A stretch of 64,000 nucleotides of DNA from NCBI GenBank assembly GCA_013398015.1, contig VZRR01003432.1, positions 316,804 through 380,803 of the forward strand. Direction: 5' to 3'. Every line of letters begins with the position of its first letter. The stretch's first letter is position 1. Of the stretch, positions 1 through 13,800 are shown piece by piece. The position numbers and the translations under genes are program-made. Origin of the DNA: Oreocharis arfaki. Lineage: Eukaryota > Chordata > Aves > Passeriformes > Paramythiidae. The notes under the pieces were generated by a model that worked only from the letters and a program-made list of their open reading frames with translations, was not told where the DNA came from and searched no databases.

Positions 1-641
1 AGTGTGAGTGGCACCCTGGTGATGCTGCTTTGTTGACAGAGAGACATCAGACTGCCTTCGTCAACAGATATGCTCTCTATACTTTTGGATCCTGATCTGC
101 TTGTTTTACTGCTGTGCTGGAGTTAATTTTTTCCATAGTACCTGGTATGAGGCTATGTTTCGTATTTGTGCTGGGAGCATTGCTAATAATACAGGGGTGT
201 TTTAGTTACTGGTCATCAGGCCCAGAGTCAAGGCCTTTTCTTCTCTTCATCACACCCCGTCAGCAAGGAGGCTGGGGGTGCACAAGGAGTTGGGAGGGGA
301 CACAGCCCAATTGACCCAAGGGATGCTCCATGTCACATGGTGACATGCTCAGCGGATAAAGCTGGGGGGAGAAGAAAAAGGGGGAGGTTCAGGATGATGG
401 CATTTGTCTTCCCAAGTCACTGCTGCACTTGATGTGTCCCTGCTGTCCTGGGGATGGCTGAACACCTGCCTGCCCATGGAAAGAGATGAATTACTTCCTT
501 GTTTTGCTTTTGCTTTCCCTATTAAACTGTCTTTATCTTAATCCACATGTTTTGTTACTTTTATTCTTCCATCCTGATATGGTGGAAGAGTGAGCAAGAG
601 GCTGTGTGGGGCTGCATGCCAGCTGGGATCAAACCATGACA
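1..641 (+). mobile_element. LTR of an avian endogenous retrovirus (ERVL-like), probably solo, left edge uncertain
   Basis: The stretch resembles a long terminal repeat family that I recognise from many bird genomes. Visible landmarks in order are: the 'ggaggctgggggtgcacaag' block near 268; a degenerate TATA-like 'gataaagctgg' near 355; a U5-like part with 'ggctgaacacctgcctgccc' near 456; an ATTAAA polyadenylation signal at 521-526; and a right end 'aaaccatgaca' closing with CA at 641. No retroviral reading frame follows, so it is either a solo LTR or the end of an element that starts before the window. The only sizeable open frame inside (114-314) is not a known protein. The left edge and target-site duplication cannot be defined because similarity appears to run to the start of the window. 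Family assignment is from memory. Confidence 0.7.
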
Positions 642-3600
642 ATGGTTTATTGCTGCTTCGTTTCTCCTCTGTTTGCAGTGGCCTTACTAAATTCAGGGCC
701 ACCTCATCATAAACATGATTTCTCCTCTGCTATTCATAATGAAGCACAATTGCACCAATTGCATCATGATTAGCAGCAATATTCATCTCTGGAAGAGGAA
801 TGATAAGAGCCCTCATTGCAGTTAGATCAATTAATCTGCAAAGAAATGCTAGGAAAATGTTCTCCCTCTGCAGAATGAGAATGGAATACATTATCACAGA
901 AGAGTCTATAAGTTTTTGTCAATATAACAGTTAATGGTTCTTTATTTGGAGGAACTAAAGAAAGGTTTTCACCAATTTGAATAAATCCATTTAAATGTTA
1001 CATAAATGCATGAGATTGCGTCTAGTGTCTGTTATAATAGGTCAGCATTGTAGATAATTTCTCCATTGCAATAAGGCTATGCCAGATCTGGAATATATTA
1101 TTCTGGAATAGCCAAGACTGGAACACAATAATACATAAAGATGAAAGAAGCTGTAATATCTAATGTATTTCTATATGCTGCAGAAATCTGTCTTCCATAT
1201 TAAAATTAATGGAACCTCTTTCCCGAATATTGTACTTTATTGTCTCACAGTAGATACTTTCCATAAGAATGTAGTTTGAATGGTAGAACACACAGCCACC
1301 CCCTCACCCTGCAGGAGAAGTGATTTCTGATTCTGATATTGCAGTTATCAGCCATATTGTCTTTATTTTATGTAATTGTAGGATCTGTAATTTAATACTT
1401 ATTTAAAAGTATTTTTTTGCAGTGTGATTGCCCAAGGAGGACACTTGGCTCATACTTATTTTTGAGAGCGCATACTCACCAGGTTCCTCTTTTCCACGGG
1501 CTGAACATCACACTGGTATTTTTTATATTTATCCTGAAACTTTTCATACACATTCAGTTCTGTTTTTCTGTGGGTTCTTGTAAATAACTACAGCCATCTC
1601 CCAAGTTTTCACTGTTCCTTTTTAATATCAATCTCAAGACTCTGTTGGCACCACAGTACATTTTGTATATCTTCATACTGCTGAATATTGAATGCCTGAT
1701 GATCTGAGTGTATGGTACACTCTCTCAGTTACTGGTAGCTATAATAGCTTTAAATGGTCCAAAACAGTGAAGCAGTCACTCCTGAGGGATGAGTATGTTA
1801 TCTGGACTGCAACTTCCATATAAACGTAACTTTTCTTACGTGGTTGTGGTTGTTAACCTTGGAAAAAGTTACTGAGAAATCATTGCCATCAGTATTGACC
1901 ATTGTAGTAACTTACATTCTTAATTAAAGCCAAGAAATACAGTATAATTGTATTTAGTAGCCAGACATTTAAAAGAAAAAAAATTCTTTACCTAACTTTG
2001 CTGAGCTTTTAGCTGTCTTGTCCTTCAGCTGGTCCCGAGGAAGGAGAGCACCAGATATAAAATAAATTAAAGAAATGTTAGGTTTTTTTGTTTCAATGGA
2101 GAAGAAGAGTGAGGAGTGAATGAGACCCTTCTGTCAATACTAATGCATAACATGCTGAAAGAACCAAAAATATGGCTGATGAGTGTTGCAATCCCTCATA
2201 CAACAAGTCTTAAGAAAGAAATTGTTTTTAAAGCCAAAACCAAGGAGCAGAAGAGAAAATATATACCAAAGTGAAGAACTTTGGCATCCACACAGACCTT
2301 TGGAGGCATTGCATGTTATGTTAAAATGGCATTGCACACCCTTATTGAAGGCAGCATCGTATGCAATGCAGCTGGTTCTAGGTGTTGGGACACACCCTTG
2401 AGAGAAACTGATAGAGCTTCAGAGAGACCTCATCTACTGCCAAGGACAGAAGAATTTGTCTACTGAAAGTGTGAAGGCACTAAGAACCACTAACTCAAAA
2501 CGTGAGTTCATGAGACTAAGAAAAAGAACTTTTTTTGGACCAGGACGGGAGGACCAAGAAGAGAAGCAGCACAATCCAGTTTATACAGGATAGAAGTCTG
2601 AAGGGAAGCATAAATATGCATAAAATGCCTGAATTATGGAAAGCAAAGTAGGGTTTGAATAGGGTTTGAAAATAATAAATTAATTCTAAAGATTGAAATG
2701 GAAGGAAGGAAGGAAAGAAGGAAGGAAGGAAGGAAGGAAGGAAGGAAGGAAGGAAGGAAGGAAGGAAGGAAAAGAAAGAACCTTGCTTTCTTCACTGACT
2801 GGTAGGAGGAAAGCATTTCTAACAAGCTTGCCAGATCCCAAGGTTGTCTTGGCACTGAAGAAGGATGCTGCTTTTTGTGGTCTGTTTTTAGATCAAAGAG
2901 CAATTTGTTTGCTGATAGATGGTGCAGTTAGCCATAATATTAACCCACAAAATTGATAAAAGATTATTTTAGATTGGAGAAAATACAGCCAAGTAAAGGT
3001 CACGCAAAGCACAAGCAGCCTGGAGCTGTTGGTAAAAGAAACAAAGGGGAAGAGCAATAGACATTGTGCCTTGAAGTTCATAAGGGACGAAATGGAGGAG
3101 TACCTTTAAGTGCAAAACACATCTTCAACAAAGCTTCTTACTCAGTAACTTTTGAGTTAGTTACCAGTTTAGTAGTGTAGCTGAAATCTTGGTGTGAGAG
3201 AAGAAGGGGAAAAGTCGTGGTGAACTTGGTCAAAATTTGAATAGAATATGTGCTTCAAGGAGGAAATTCAGAGATCAAACAAAAGTTAACACTCCACAAA
3301 CTGTCCTTAGGCTCACTCATGAGAACAATTCCTTCAGGTTGGATAGAAGCTTTAAGGTTTGCAAAGAGGTCGCAATGCACCTGTAGAATTTAACACTGAG
3401 CATGATAGCAGTGTAACATTGGACAGATGTGTCACACTGGTTGGAAGACAGTTAACATACAATATGAAAGAAAGCAGAGCTTATCATGAGTGACTAAAAA
3501 AGTTCCACTAAATTTACCCAGGATAAAAGTCAAGCAGTATATTGAATAACAAATCTTCCTATTCCTCTGGAAATCTTTGAACAAGAACATCTGGATGAAA

Positions 3601-6013
3601 AAGTCTGTGGATCTCATCTTGATTGCGGAGATGGTCAGTGTGAGTGGAGGAACACCCTCACCTAGAGAAAATTCAGAGTTCTGGGATTTTTACTGGTAGA
3701 ATTTTTACCATGAGGAAAGAAATATCGTGTTGCTGTGGGTTGTAGCTGGCATCGGGAAGCTGAAGGCATGCACAACAAGGAAAGCATATCCCATCCATCC
3801 TAATGAAGCACTGAGTCATAGAACCTGCCACTAAATTTAAACAGTTCAGCATCACATGGGAACATGAGCACAAAATGTCCTGTTTTGTGTACTCACAAAA
3901 CAACATGAAAATGGCATAGATAGTAAAGTGACTGATGGAATGGCAGCACAGATAGGAGTGAGGAGGCAGTGCTGACTCATCTGTTGGATCAGAAAACATA
4001 GACAAGTTCTGTGCTTGTCTGTTTCACATGATGGACAGTCTATTGCTGCCAAGGAGAGCTGTGCACTGGGAATGACATCAAATAAAAACACAAAGCAAAA
4101 CCAGCCATCCAAATACTGTGCAATGCACAGCAGATGAAGTAGAAACGAATCAGGTAACAGTAGAGACTGTGATTTCTATCTGAAGATAGATTTTCAATTC
4201 TCTCAGACAGAATAGTAACCAAGAAGTAGAAGAAGACCAGGATTTCAGTAAGATTAAAACAGATGTTTTGGAAACGAAGAGGCAAATAAGCAAGCTTAAC
4301 AGTGTAATTGAAGTACTCATAATCTTCACAAAGATTAGTAATCAAAGGTAAGGCAAGTCTCTTTGATGGGATATATCTTAGTGACCCCTGGCCTTAACAA
4401 GTGCTTGTGCTGTTAACGAGTTACAACTGTTAGAAGAGAAAAGGCAGTGATCTCTATGAAATTTGGGAAGAAGGGGAAGGACTACAACAGGAAGAAACGC
4501 TAGGAAGTTTATACATGACTTGAAAGTAATCCTCAATTGCAACACCACTGTAAACAGTTCTCTTTGCAAACAAGATGTTTTATAAACATGGTATTATCCA
4601 GCATATCATATATATTATAGAGTATATCATATTTGCAGTGTTGCAGACAATACTTATGAGAAATTTTGACTCATCAGCTATGTCCACTGTAGTTTTTCTG
4701 TGTTATTCATTTTTGAAATGCTCATTCCTACAAATCATTTGTAGCTTAAAATAATAAACAACTAATTCAGAAGAGCTCACCAGCTTGATCATATCCTTCA
4801 GAACTGACACTTGGCAGGTTTCTGTAATGAAGACATACCACATTCGTCTAATACATGTTCAGTGTACATCCTTCTTGTTTTCATCTCTATGACAATGAAA
4901 ACATTTATTGGCACAGTGCAGAAACTTCAAAAATCTTCTGAGGCAAAGTCAGAGCTCTGTTTCCTTCTCAGGTAAAGAAGTTATAATTGCTGTAGAATTT
5001 ATTTAGGCAGAGATGAGATGTGTATGTGGCTACTTGGAACAACGAGGTAGCTTGCAGAATACATTTTTGCCAAACTGTCGTCTTTTTCCACAGGAAGAAA
5101 AGATCTTGGAGAGGGATGGAGGAAGACTAGAACAGCACCATCAGGCAAATGAAAGGCGCAAGAAAGTACATCTATTTTTGCAGTGTAGAGGGAAAATATT
5201 TTTTTCTGTCAGAGCAACAGAAATGAACAGAGACAGAAGAAAAAAATGAAAGTGCTTTGAAGTAAATGCAAAGCCAAGGAGTGACCATGATGTTTTAGCT
5301 TTTTGGCTTTTCTAGGAATATTTCAGCACAGGAGTTGATTGTACTTTAAAACTGTGACTGTGAATACAAAGTGGTGAACAGCACCCACAAAGGAACAAAA
5401 TGTCTGGCTCCATAGCTTTAGGTTTTGATAGGGTTTTGAAGGAAGCCAGAGAATAGTGAAAACGTAGAGAAAACCAGTCATCACTTCTGGAGAGCCAGGT
5501 TTCATGAGTTTTGCTCACATTTGTACACAAAACAAGTGAGGATTAAATCCCAGTTCTCTGAGGTTCCAAACCTATCTCTCAGCTTCTAGAGTCACGGAGT
5601 CTGGTGACGTTCATTAGGTAGATTTCGGGGAAATAATTAGAGAACCACTTGGACTTGTTTTGCCAAGGCAAAAGAATCTGCCAGGTAAAGGATCATGCCA
5701 TCTTTTGATCACCATCGTGGGTTGAACACAAAGGGAATCATTAACAGCAAATATTATGTTATTGTCAATGTCATGGAAAATTCTTTGGACCAATTTCCTT
5801 CTTTGAAGAACACTGGACAACCAAATTACACAGCACTATAGTTATGATTTGCAACTTCATACTGATATGAAGAAAGAGAAGACAGAGATATGAAGGAGAA
5901 CATACTTGGATTTATTGCTATCCACCTCAGATTTTTCCTTTGTTCAATACAGACATTTTTTTTCAGCTTCCACCAGGAATCAGTAAAAATAATTGTTATG
6001 ACTTCCCACACAA
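642..6013. other. Intergenic DNA downstream of GRM5, no gene recognised
   Basis: No exon with convincing coding signature was found on either strand. The stretch contains a GGAA microsatellite at about 2700-2771. The longest frames (for example 3673-4005 and 4040-4345 on the minus strand) have no recognisable domain and overlap each other on the same strand. Bases 690-850 look unusually complex and free of repeats and are discussed as a possible conserved non-coding element. Old, diverged retroelement sequence between 3000 and 5300 is possible but was not identified. Confidence 0.6.
2700..2771. repeat. (GGAA)n microsatellite
   Basis: About 17 tandem GGAA units run on the plus strand with one GGAAA interruption near 2714, followed by a short AAAG-rich tail. 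The Lys-Glu-Gly-Arg repeat frame read through it on the plus strand is an artefact of the tandem repeat. Confidence 0.97.
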
Positions 6014-6479
6014 GAAGGATGTTGACCTCTTGGTCAGAGAGGTCAGAGGAGAGCCACTAAATTGATCAGAGGGCTGGAGCACATCTCCTATGATGACAAC
6101 CTGAGAAAGCTGTGTTTGTTCAGCCTGGAGGAGAAGGCTCTGGGGAGACCTTAGAGCACCTTCTAGTACCTGAAGTGGGCCTACAAGAAAGATGGAGAGG
6201 GACTATTCACAGGGCTGTGGAGTGATAGGGCAAGGGTGAATGACCTGAAGCTGAAGGAGGGTAGGTTTATATCAAATATTAGGAAAAGACCTCTTTATTG
6301 TGAGGATGATGAGGGCACTGGAATAGGTTTGTGGACTCACCATCCCCGGAAGTGTTCAAGGTTAGATAGTATAGAACTCTGAGAAACTTGGTTCAGTGAA
6401 AGGTGTCCCTGTCCATGGCAGAGGGGTGGAACTGGAACCCTTCCAACCCAAACCACTTTATGATTCTATGATTCCATGA
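6014..6479 (+). mobile_element. CR1 LINE, 3' end, plus orientation (copy 1)
   Basis: The sequence follows the CR1 3' consensus: 'gagggctggagcacatctcc' near 6068, 'gtttgttcagcctggaggag' near 6114, 'ctacaagaaagatggagagg' near 6181, 'atattaggaaaagacctctt' near 6276, the 'aaggtgtccctgtccatggc' block near 6400, 'cccttccaacccaaaccact' near 6439, and a terminal ATTCTATG-type repeat to 6479. It is a 5'-truncated copy with no reverse transcriptase part. The 'gtgtccctgtccatggcaga' block places it in a different CR1 subfamily from the copies at 10.5, 16.4 and 29.2 kb. Recognition is from memory of the consensus. Confidence 0.9.
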
Positions 6480-9400
6480 CTTTTTGTAGCGCATACTGAA
6501 AACAAATATACTTTCAGACTAAACAAGGCAGCCAGTAAGACAATCTCGGGAACAAGGTCACTGTCTATTGCATACCTTTGACATTTTTTGAAATAATCAG
6601 TAGTGCCATCAAGCTTTTATTGCATCACCTTTAATCAGTCAGTCTCAAGATACGGGACTTAATCGGACAATTCAGCCCACTTAGTCGGTTTGAAAGCCAA
6701 ACATCCTCTCTAGAAAGCTGTCTAGGTTCTTTCTGAGATAAATAAATAGGCCCTTCCATGGTATGATCCATCTTCATGCAGAGTGGTGTAATGAGGCATA
6801 GAGGACTGAAGAGACACCCAGAATTATCCAGCAACAACCATGGATCATTTCTACTAACTGCAATGTCCAGTGAAGCATCAGGCAGAGTTATTCTCAGTTC
6901 CACAATGAGTTAGCAACTGTATATAAATCACACAGACATTTTTTAAATTTCCAACTCAAATAAATAAAGATCAATTAAACCAGACTACCACCTGATTCTA
7001 ATATATTATAAGAATTGTTCTTGTTGTGGAATATGATAAATCCCAAAATTATGAGATATTTTCACTTTCCCAGTAGTGGACTAGAATGCAGTCTAAGCTG
7101 CAGAATGAGAAAGGATTCTTATTGTTAAGATTGTTTTTCCTGGCCTACACATAATTCAGAGTCCGTGAAAGTAAGATTTTTTGAGGACTATTGATTACTT
7201 CACCAGAGTAGAAGTTCTCATAATTGGATGAGTTGTTTTAACAGTGACAATAGTTTTTCTTCAAATGGGTTCCCAGTCCCAATGAAAAACTGTGTCACTT
7301 GTAGCAGTCAGAAGGTTAGATAGTGTGATCAGATAATCTTAAATGGTCTTAAAATGTAGGCTGTTACATCAGGTTGTCTGTTACAGGAACAGAATGGTAA
7401 AATAATAGTCATTACACAGTTATATTCTCAAGCATGCGCTATATCATGCTTATGTAAAAGTTTTTATCATTTAGAATATTTTCCAAACATCTTTTTAATA
7501 TCTTGTAGGAAGGTAAATACATGATTATGCCATATTTGGAAATGAAGACAAGAAGGTTTAGGATTTTGAAGTTTCCTGAAGCTGGTACTTTTGTGCGAAG
7601 GATTGATCATGTCACTTACTGTCGATTTTGTCACAGAATTAATTTTATGAAGTTAGCAATCTCTGTTATGGACTGCTGCTTGTATATTTGGTCCTGTCAA
7701 ACACAGGGGGGTTTGCATAACTTTCAGCAACTAAAACTATCCAAAAATCCATGTTCATGAAAATCTGCCTTCCGAAGTGTCAAGCTGGAGGGCTTTCCAA
7801 ACGGCTTCTTTTACGTTAATCTTCTATGGCTTCTGAGAACCTGTCACTAGTGTTTCTTGCTATTGATTATGTTTGATTTACAGTCTCAGTGAAGCATATT
7901 TAACCCAGGAGAACATGCTCCTCATCCCTATTGCTTTAATTTAAACCATCAAGCAGTCACTTTGCTGATTCTCCTAACACCTTTGAATTATTTTATGACA
8001 GCATATACTATGCAATGGACGATCACGAACTTTCAGGGTTTTTTTCAATTACTTTTTATCTCCTCACTTCAAGCAAGGCATTAAATAAGCAATACCCATC
8101 CGACATCTGTCTTCACTAGATTTCCTCCTCTCTCTGAATTATTTCGATGACCGTTGTGAAAATTTTTAGTAGCTGAAATGAGGAATTGCATTCTGTTTAA
8201 TGGTAGGGAAAAAAACCCAGAACCAGAAATCTGCTATAAATGTCTGCTTGTTTAATGGACACAATCAGGTCTCTCTGCTATAGAAAAGTGTTAACATCAT
8301 GACATGAGGAAAAATTTATTAGATAGAAGGCATTGATTTCAAGGTATCAAAACAAAAAAAGTAAAAATTGAACCTTCGAGGTGGCTTGAACCTCAGCTAT
8401 CATACTTTGTTATAAAAACCAGATGATTTTCATGCAATACCCATGATAGTTGCAGGAAAAAAAAATGGAAGTTAGTATTTTATCATAATCAATAGATATA
8501 ATACTTGAACACTTGCATCTAGAAAATTTCCTGAGAAGTCTCTATGTGATAACATCAATAAAACATGTATGTGAGCTAGCATGTTCTGCTTGTTTCATGC
8601 ATCACAGGATGTTCTCCAAATCTAAGAAAACAGTATCTCTGTATCTGACATGGCAGGAATTGTGAAAGGATGCATAGATTCCCTGATGTTGATGTACCAT
8701 CTTCTGGAAATTAAAAAAAATGCAAAGGCAGTTAAATGGGGCTCCTTCAATTTCTCTGTTAGTTTTAGTACCCATTATTATTAGAGGTCTGGGACTACCC
8801 ATGTTATTTGTCAAAACACTTTTTTTTTTTCAGGCTTTGAAGATGAAAGTGATAGTACACATACAAAACAGCAGATGGAGGCAGTAAAATCTGAGATACT
8901 GTATTATCATGGATGGATGCATGCATTTCAGTACCAGGGGAAAGCCATGATGTGAACAAATCCTCAGCTGAAAATTTTTTGGTTGTTCATATTGTGAAGA
9001 CTTTTTGGATTATTGCCTTTAAAACTGGAAATGTAGTAGGTTAGAGAACAGTCTGCTTCTTGATACAGCATTTGTTGCTGTGGTGAGGATAGGAGTTCAG
9101 TACCGGTGTTCAGGTGTCTTGTTTTGTTGAATGAGGGAGAATCTCCTTCAGATTAATGCATGTGGATGCAGAATAGGCAGAAAATTCCAAAGATGCTCAC
9201 AAATCAGTTTTCAAAGCTACTCAGATGTCAGTGTTGCTTTCTGGCAATGGAAGATAGAGACCCACCTTATTTTCAGGAGCTGATCTGATTTGTGTCTGGA
9301 GTTCTTGGCAGCATCACCACTGCACCTGACGTGCGGTGCTGGTACATCTGTCCTAGATATAAGCCACCTAGGGATTTTTCAATACCAGATGAGCAATGGT

Positions 9401-10520
9401 GATGAAAAACATGGCATGAGCTGGTGTTTAACTGTTTGCTAAGGCCACAGGTATATCCAGTGGTACCTGTGATGAGCTGCTAAATCCCCAGGCTGGCGTT
9501 TTAAATCTTTCCCAGATACAGCAACACCTCAGTGCTGTGAGCAGTGGGAGACTGAGTGCTAAATGCAGCTCTGTTTCACAACAGTGGATGTACCACTTCC
9601 CCAGAGTGAGCTTTCTATTTCTCCTCCTGACTTTCCTATTTACGTTTTACAGTCTTTTTGGCCAAGCTGTCTCAAAAGAAATGAAAGTCAAGCTGCCTTT
9701 CACTAGAGTTGTTAGCAAAACTGAGCCCACTTCCTCCTCCATTACCCAGCTGGTGTAAATCAATGCAGTTCTAGTGAATTAAGTGGTACTTTCTGCCATT
9801 TTCTCTAGTTACAAACTCAATTCAGTACCTCTCTGATGACTGTCATGGATGAGAACAAAGAATGTCAATAGAACAGCATTGCATCTTGTATTTATTCCAT
9901 GGGGATGGTTTCCTTCTCAACAGTCCTTTTATTTTTATTTCATTTTAAATTTTGTTTGATTTCTTTGCCCCATTCTGATGTATTAGCAGCTATGTGAAGA
10001 ACTGTGGTGTAATCTCTTTTGTTATGCTGTCCTTACTGAAGTTCCTTCCCATGTACCGCAGAGGTAGGCTAAACAGGTTCCAGCAGCCGTTGCTACTTGA
10101 TCACTGCAGAGGCTTAAGTAACAGTTTAACACAGGAAGGAAAGAAAAGGCTCCCTGAATGCTAAATAACTCCGTGTGGTTCACCACCCACCCACTCTGCT
10201 GAAACATGGTCCATTAACTCAGTATGTCTGATGCAATTTGAAGAGGGGCAGCAGTTTGTACAGCAGTTTACATTTGCCAGTAATAACTTCATAGATGCAG
10301 GGGAAAAAACGAGGGTGGCACAACATCATGCTATGCTGAAGTATTCTAATTCACTCTGAAAAACATATGATACCTAGCAGTGTCTTCTGAGGTGAATAGT
10401 CTTGAGCATGATAGACATCAAGGACAATGTACAAAGTTTCCAGAAGTTTGATTTTTATGCTTTGAATTTGTGGACCATTTATGTGAGACATAATAGGAGT
10501 ACATAGATGAATAATGGTAA
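6480..10520. other. Intergenic DNA, no gene recognised
   Basis: No gene, RNA gene or recognisable mobile element was seen. Open frames are all below about 130 codons and match no family. AT-rich sequence predominates, with a T-run at about 8819-8830. Confidence 0.6.
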
Positions 10521-10876
10521 GGGCAACCTTACTGCTCTCTACAACTGCCTGAAAGGAGGTTGTGGTGAGTAGGGGGTTGGGCTCTTCTCCCAAGCAGCGA
10601 GTGATAGGGCAAGAGGATATAAATGCCCTCAAGTTGTGCCAGGAGAGGTCTAGATCAGGTATTAGGAAAAATTTCATCAATGAAAGGGAGAGTAAGGATT
10701 TGGAACAGGCTGCACAGGGAAGTGGTAGAATCATCATGCCTGAAAGTGTTCAAAAAACATATAGATGGGGCACTTAAAATCATGGTTTAGTGATGGGCTC
10801 AGCAGTGCTGGGTTAACGGTAGGACTTGACGATCTTAGATTTCTTTTCCAACCTAAATAATTCCATGATTCTATAG
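10521..10876 (+). mobile_element. CR1 LINE, 3' end, plus orientation (copy 2)
   Basis: The copy starts near 'ctctctacaactgcctgaaa' and continues through 'gggctcttctcccaagcagc', 'ttaggaaaaatttcatcaat', 'ttggaacaggctgcacaggg', 'gtgctgggttaacggtagga' and 'cttttccaacctaaataatt', closing with 'ccatgattctata' near 10876. This is the classic CR1 3' untranslated region, truncated at its 5' side. The open frames at 10351-10737 (minus) and 10562-10777 (plus) lie in it and are not genes. Confidence 0.93.
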
Positions 10877-13800
10877 ATAAACAATACATCTACCAGGATT
10901 CAGCTACCCGTATATGTGTTTGTATTGAGACTGAAGTATTTATTCAATTGTGAAATGGTAATGGCAGTATTTCCAGTACACAAAACCCATCACAGGAGCT
11001 AAAAGGGGACAAAAGGAGGAGATAATAGCTGCTGATCAGGATATAGTCTTTTTGACAGGATTTCAGCTGTATTCCTTTTTGAAGTTTAAATTGCCAGTTC
11101 TGGAAGTGTGTAATGGGAAACAATCTCCTCCTTTAGTAGGGTATTCAGTGAAAATTTTTAGCTGGCTCCAAGCAACCAAAAAGAGCCAAAGTGTTGTTGA
11201 TTTATTTGAGTTAGAGGAGAGATGTTAAGTGTGCTTCCTAAAATTTGGGAAGAATTGAATTCTTTGTTCTGCATAGACTTTGTAGAGGATTTGGGGGAAA
11301 TAACTTACGCTCTTGTATCTCATTAGAGGTTTGATTCAAACACAGAGAAGGTGCTGCAACTAATGGTCATCCAATATGTAATAAGGCATAAAAAGACTTG
11401 AGCAGGTTAGAAGGAAATCTATCACCTGAAAATTTGCTGATATTTGCAAGTTTCTCTACTCCATAATGTGTTGTGTGTTTTATTTCACTTTTATATCTCT
11501 TGGTTTATGGCTTTTCATTTTCTTCCTCCTCATGAAACAAGTTCAAGGAAGAAATGATAGGATTATCTCTGATGTGACAAGATGGTAAAATCCACAGAGC
11601 TGACAACCAGCACCATTCTTGTTCCACCAATGGGATTTTTGACATTTGGAAGAAGGATTGTGCTAGACAGAAGAAAAACAAACAGTCCTTAAATAACCCT
11701 ATTTGGAATTAAAACCCCCAGGAAGAGCTTTGTGAAGATATTTTTCTTTACAGGCACCTTTTTTTTTTTTTTTTTTTTTTTGCAAATATTTAACCAAATG
11801 GCAGTTGAGATAGGAAGCGTAGAAATGACAAAGCTGAGGTTCTAGCTGTAGGATTTATTGCACTGGGTCAGAAACTTTGCCAGCAGAGCTGAAGCTAAAT
11901 GGAGTTGCGCTGAGGCACTAGGATGGATGAGATGGTTTCAGACCTTTTAGGCTGACCATTAAATCCTCCCCATTACCGAACAAGACTGTCTTTTTACGAG
12001 TCATAGAGATAATTAGCTAAATCCCACTGAGTGAGAGGTATGAGGGGTGGCTCACAGCATGTGTTCAGGGTCAGCCTTAAATTATCCACTGTGGATTGAC
12101 CTCAGTTTGCTGCACTGCATAAAGCACTATCACTGCTTTGTCTTCACTGAGATTTTGCAGTGCAGATCAAAATTTTATAATCAGTTTTAGAAGTGGAAAC
12201 ACAGCTAATGGAATTAGAAATGCAGAAGTTACACATCACATTTTAGTCATACTTTTTCCTCATGTTTTGGTCTCTTTTACAGTGGAACAAAAGTCTCTTC
12301 CTTCTCGCAGACTCAATAATTTGGAACTCGGTTCCTCCTTGTCAGCTTATTTTTTGACTTTCCATAATGCTGAATATTTAAAGACAGATTTTTTTTTTTT
12401 TGGTTGGTTAAAAGGAATACTAAACAAAAGGAATTTGGTTGTTCTGCTTTTTGTGGGGGGGTTTCATGCACGACTCAGTTTGCTGAGTTACCATATTTTG
12501 GCTGATGCATAGCAGATCATGTAGCTGCTTTAAACTTATGAAATAGCTCTAAGTTCAGGGAAGGATGTTTGAAAGAGTACATTTTACCGCTTAGGAACTC
12601 TGTGTATTGATGTCAGTGGTTAAGTGATCTTACAAAGAGATGAGCTAAACCCTAAATCTTTTCTATCTTCGTGACTGAGGAAACTTTTTGAAGACAAAAC
12701 TATTAAAATACTACTAAAACAAATAAACAGTCCTTTAAAAAACTCTACCACTTTTTCATAAGGAATCCGCTTTCTGTGTCTATCTACTCATGCAAATATA
12801 TTTATTACAAAGAGTGATTCAGAGAATACGGATGCAATTAGCCACTGAAAATGCCAAACCCCTTTGTTATAGACAGTATCACAGTGGCTTTGAATATCAG
12901 AAATCTTACTGTTACCTGTCAAGTCTGAATTGACAGCTAACAAACAGAAGTGTTTGAAGAACGAAACCTTGTCACACAAACTGTAATTACATTTGGCCTA
13001 TTCTATGCCTTTTGGTTAGATGTGTGGGTGGAGGAAAAAACCTCTGTGTGCAGGTTACATCCTTTGCCTGTCGGGTGCTGTGCCGTGTGAGCTGACTAAT
13101 TGTAGAAATATGGCATCAGGGGTACCAGTCTGCTCTGCTAAGAAGTTGTCAAGAGAGACAGGAAAACAAAGAGCAATGAACAAAATAGAATATTTCCCCT
13201 GCAGTCTAGTGTGAAAAGGAAAAAACAATAAATTTAAAAAGTCAATTCTAGTGTTTGCATAAACGGCAACTTTGGAAAACACAAAGTGCTATCAGAAACA
13301 CCAGCTCTGGTTATTTGCTGAAGGCTGCATAAAATGCCATCTTGACCAGTTGTGTACCAAAACCCCCAGTGAAAAAAGTGTATAAAATATAGGAAAAGTA
13401 TGTGTGTATGAGTGAGCCAGGGGTATTAGGAATTAATACCGTTTTAAACCCAGCTAAATACGCTCCCACTGCCTGAAATCTGCAGTCAAAATATTGTCAT
13501 CCTTGAAGAGAATGAAACTTAACTGTTGTACTGGTGACTGCAGTTTTATGTCCCAGCAGCTGCAGCAAAAAATCCTTGGGACTGGCTTTGAATACTGGTT
13601 TGGAGCTCTTCCCCTCTTTCCTGAAGGACAGAAGAAGAGATGAGACTTGGATTTTGTTTAATTGAGAAAGATTTTGACAAGAGAGTGATCATTCATCTTT
13701 GATGCAGTTATGTTGAACACTTAGTGTTCTACCCCGATTCTTTTCATGTTTCAAATGTAAGTAAGTCCTGAAACAGAGAACATGGCTTAATATCTAGTCT

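Noticed and set aside
2634..2956. Frames with Lys-Glu-Gly-Arg or Leu-Pro-Ser-Phe repeats
   Set aside because: These come from reading the GGAA microsatellite on either strand.
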